Positions 21,794 through 21,794 of a DNA stretch of 21,794 bases are shown here, one piece after another. A program made the position numbers and the translations under genes. The stretch is from Eikenella glucosivorans. GTDB taxonomy: Bacteria > Pseudomonadota > Gammaproteobacteria > Burkholderiales > Neisseriaceae. Positions within the stretch are counted from its first letter, which is position 1, and the number at the start of each line of letters is the position of its first letter. A model generated the notes under the pieces. The model was not told the origin of the DNA. It saw nothing but the letters and a program-made list of their open reading frames with translations, and did no database searches. The stretch spans positions 1 through 21,794 of the forward strand of contig NZ_JACSGR010000011.1 of NCBI RefSeq assembly GCF_016025525.2, in the 5' to 3' direction.

Positions 21794-21794
21794 A

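Overview
The window comes from a GC-rich betaproteobacterium of the family Neisseriaceae, almost certainly Eikenella. The main evidence is the 12-mer AGGCTACCTGAA, the AG-eikDUS dialect of the neisserial DNA uptake sequence. I count 34 exact copies on the two strands plus several one-base variants. They lie inside genes, at gene ends, and as inverted pairs that form intergenic hairpins. The gene content (DUF3460, SotB, PflB/PflA, PcnB, TrhP, RecB) fits this assignment.

Layout. From 1 to about 6.9 kb nearly everything is on the minus strand: a small secreted DUF3828-like protein, purH, a two-SH3b secreted protein, an AT-rich phosphoethanolamine-transferase-like membrane enzyme, a CpoB/YbgF-like lipoprotein, and a compact operon of DUF3460, an O-methyltransferase and a SUKH (SMI1/KNR4) protein. 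A divergent promoter region near 6.93-6.98 kb switches to the plus strand: pcnB, a 66-residue lipoprotein, a halogenase-like FAD enzyme, a 42-bp x3 tandem repeat, trhP (yegQ), an Imm45-like orphan immunity gene and the sugar-efflux gene sotB. Convergent to these, on the minus strand, is the anaerobic pyruvate module, pflA and pflB, each with its own terminator and control region. recB then runs on the plus strand, and the window ends with tRNA-Gly(GCC) behind a textbook sigma70 promoter.

How the parts work together. Most genes are housekeeping functions: purine synthesis, RNA polyadenylation, tRNA U34 hydroxylation, anaerobic pyruvate cleavage, double-strand-break repair. PflA activates PflB by making its glycyl radical. 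The accessory content is modest: two potential immunity-type proteins (SUKH and Imm45) with no toxin in view, an envelope-modifying PEtN transferase of unusually low GC, and a lone flavin enzyme with halogenase signatures.

The most interesting layer is not protein-coding. DUS copies have been recruited as hairpins or terminators, as coding sequence (RLPE, GYLK, FSGSL, FQVA peptides) and even as stop codons. A second dispersed motif (GTTTCTGnGAAGCTAA, or its reverse complement) recurs in the loops of DUS hairpins and in the tandem repeat, and may be an undescribed composite repeat family. recB carries a dense set of in-frame DUS and a sharply AT-rich internal segment suggesting mosaic origin. 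I saw no CRISPR array, insertion sequence, prophage or clearly new multi-gene system.
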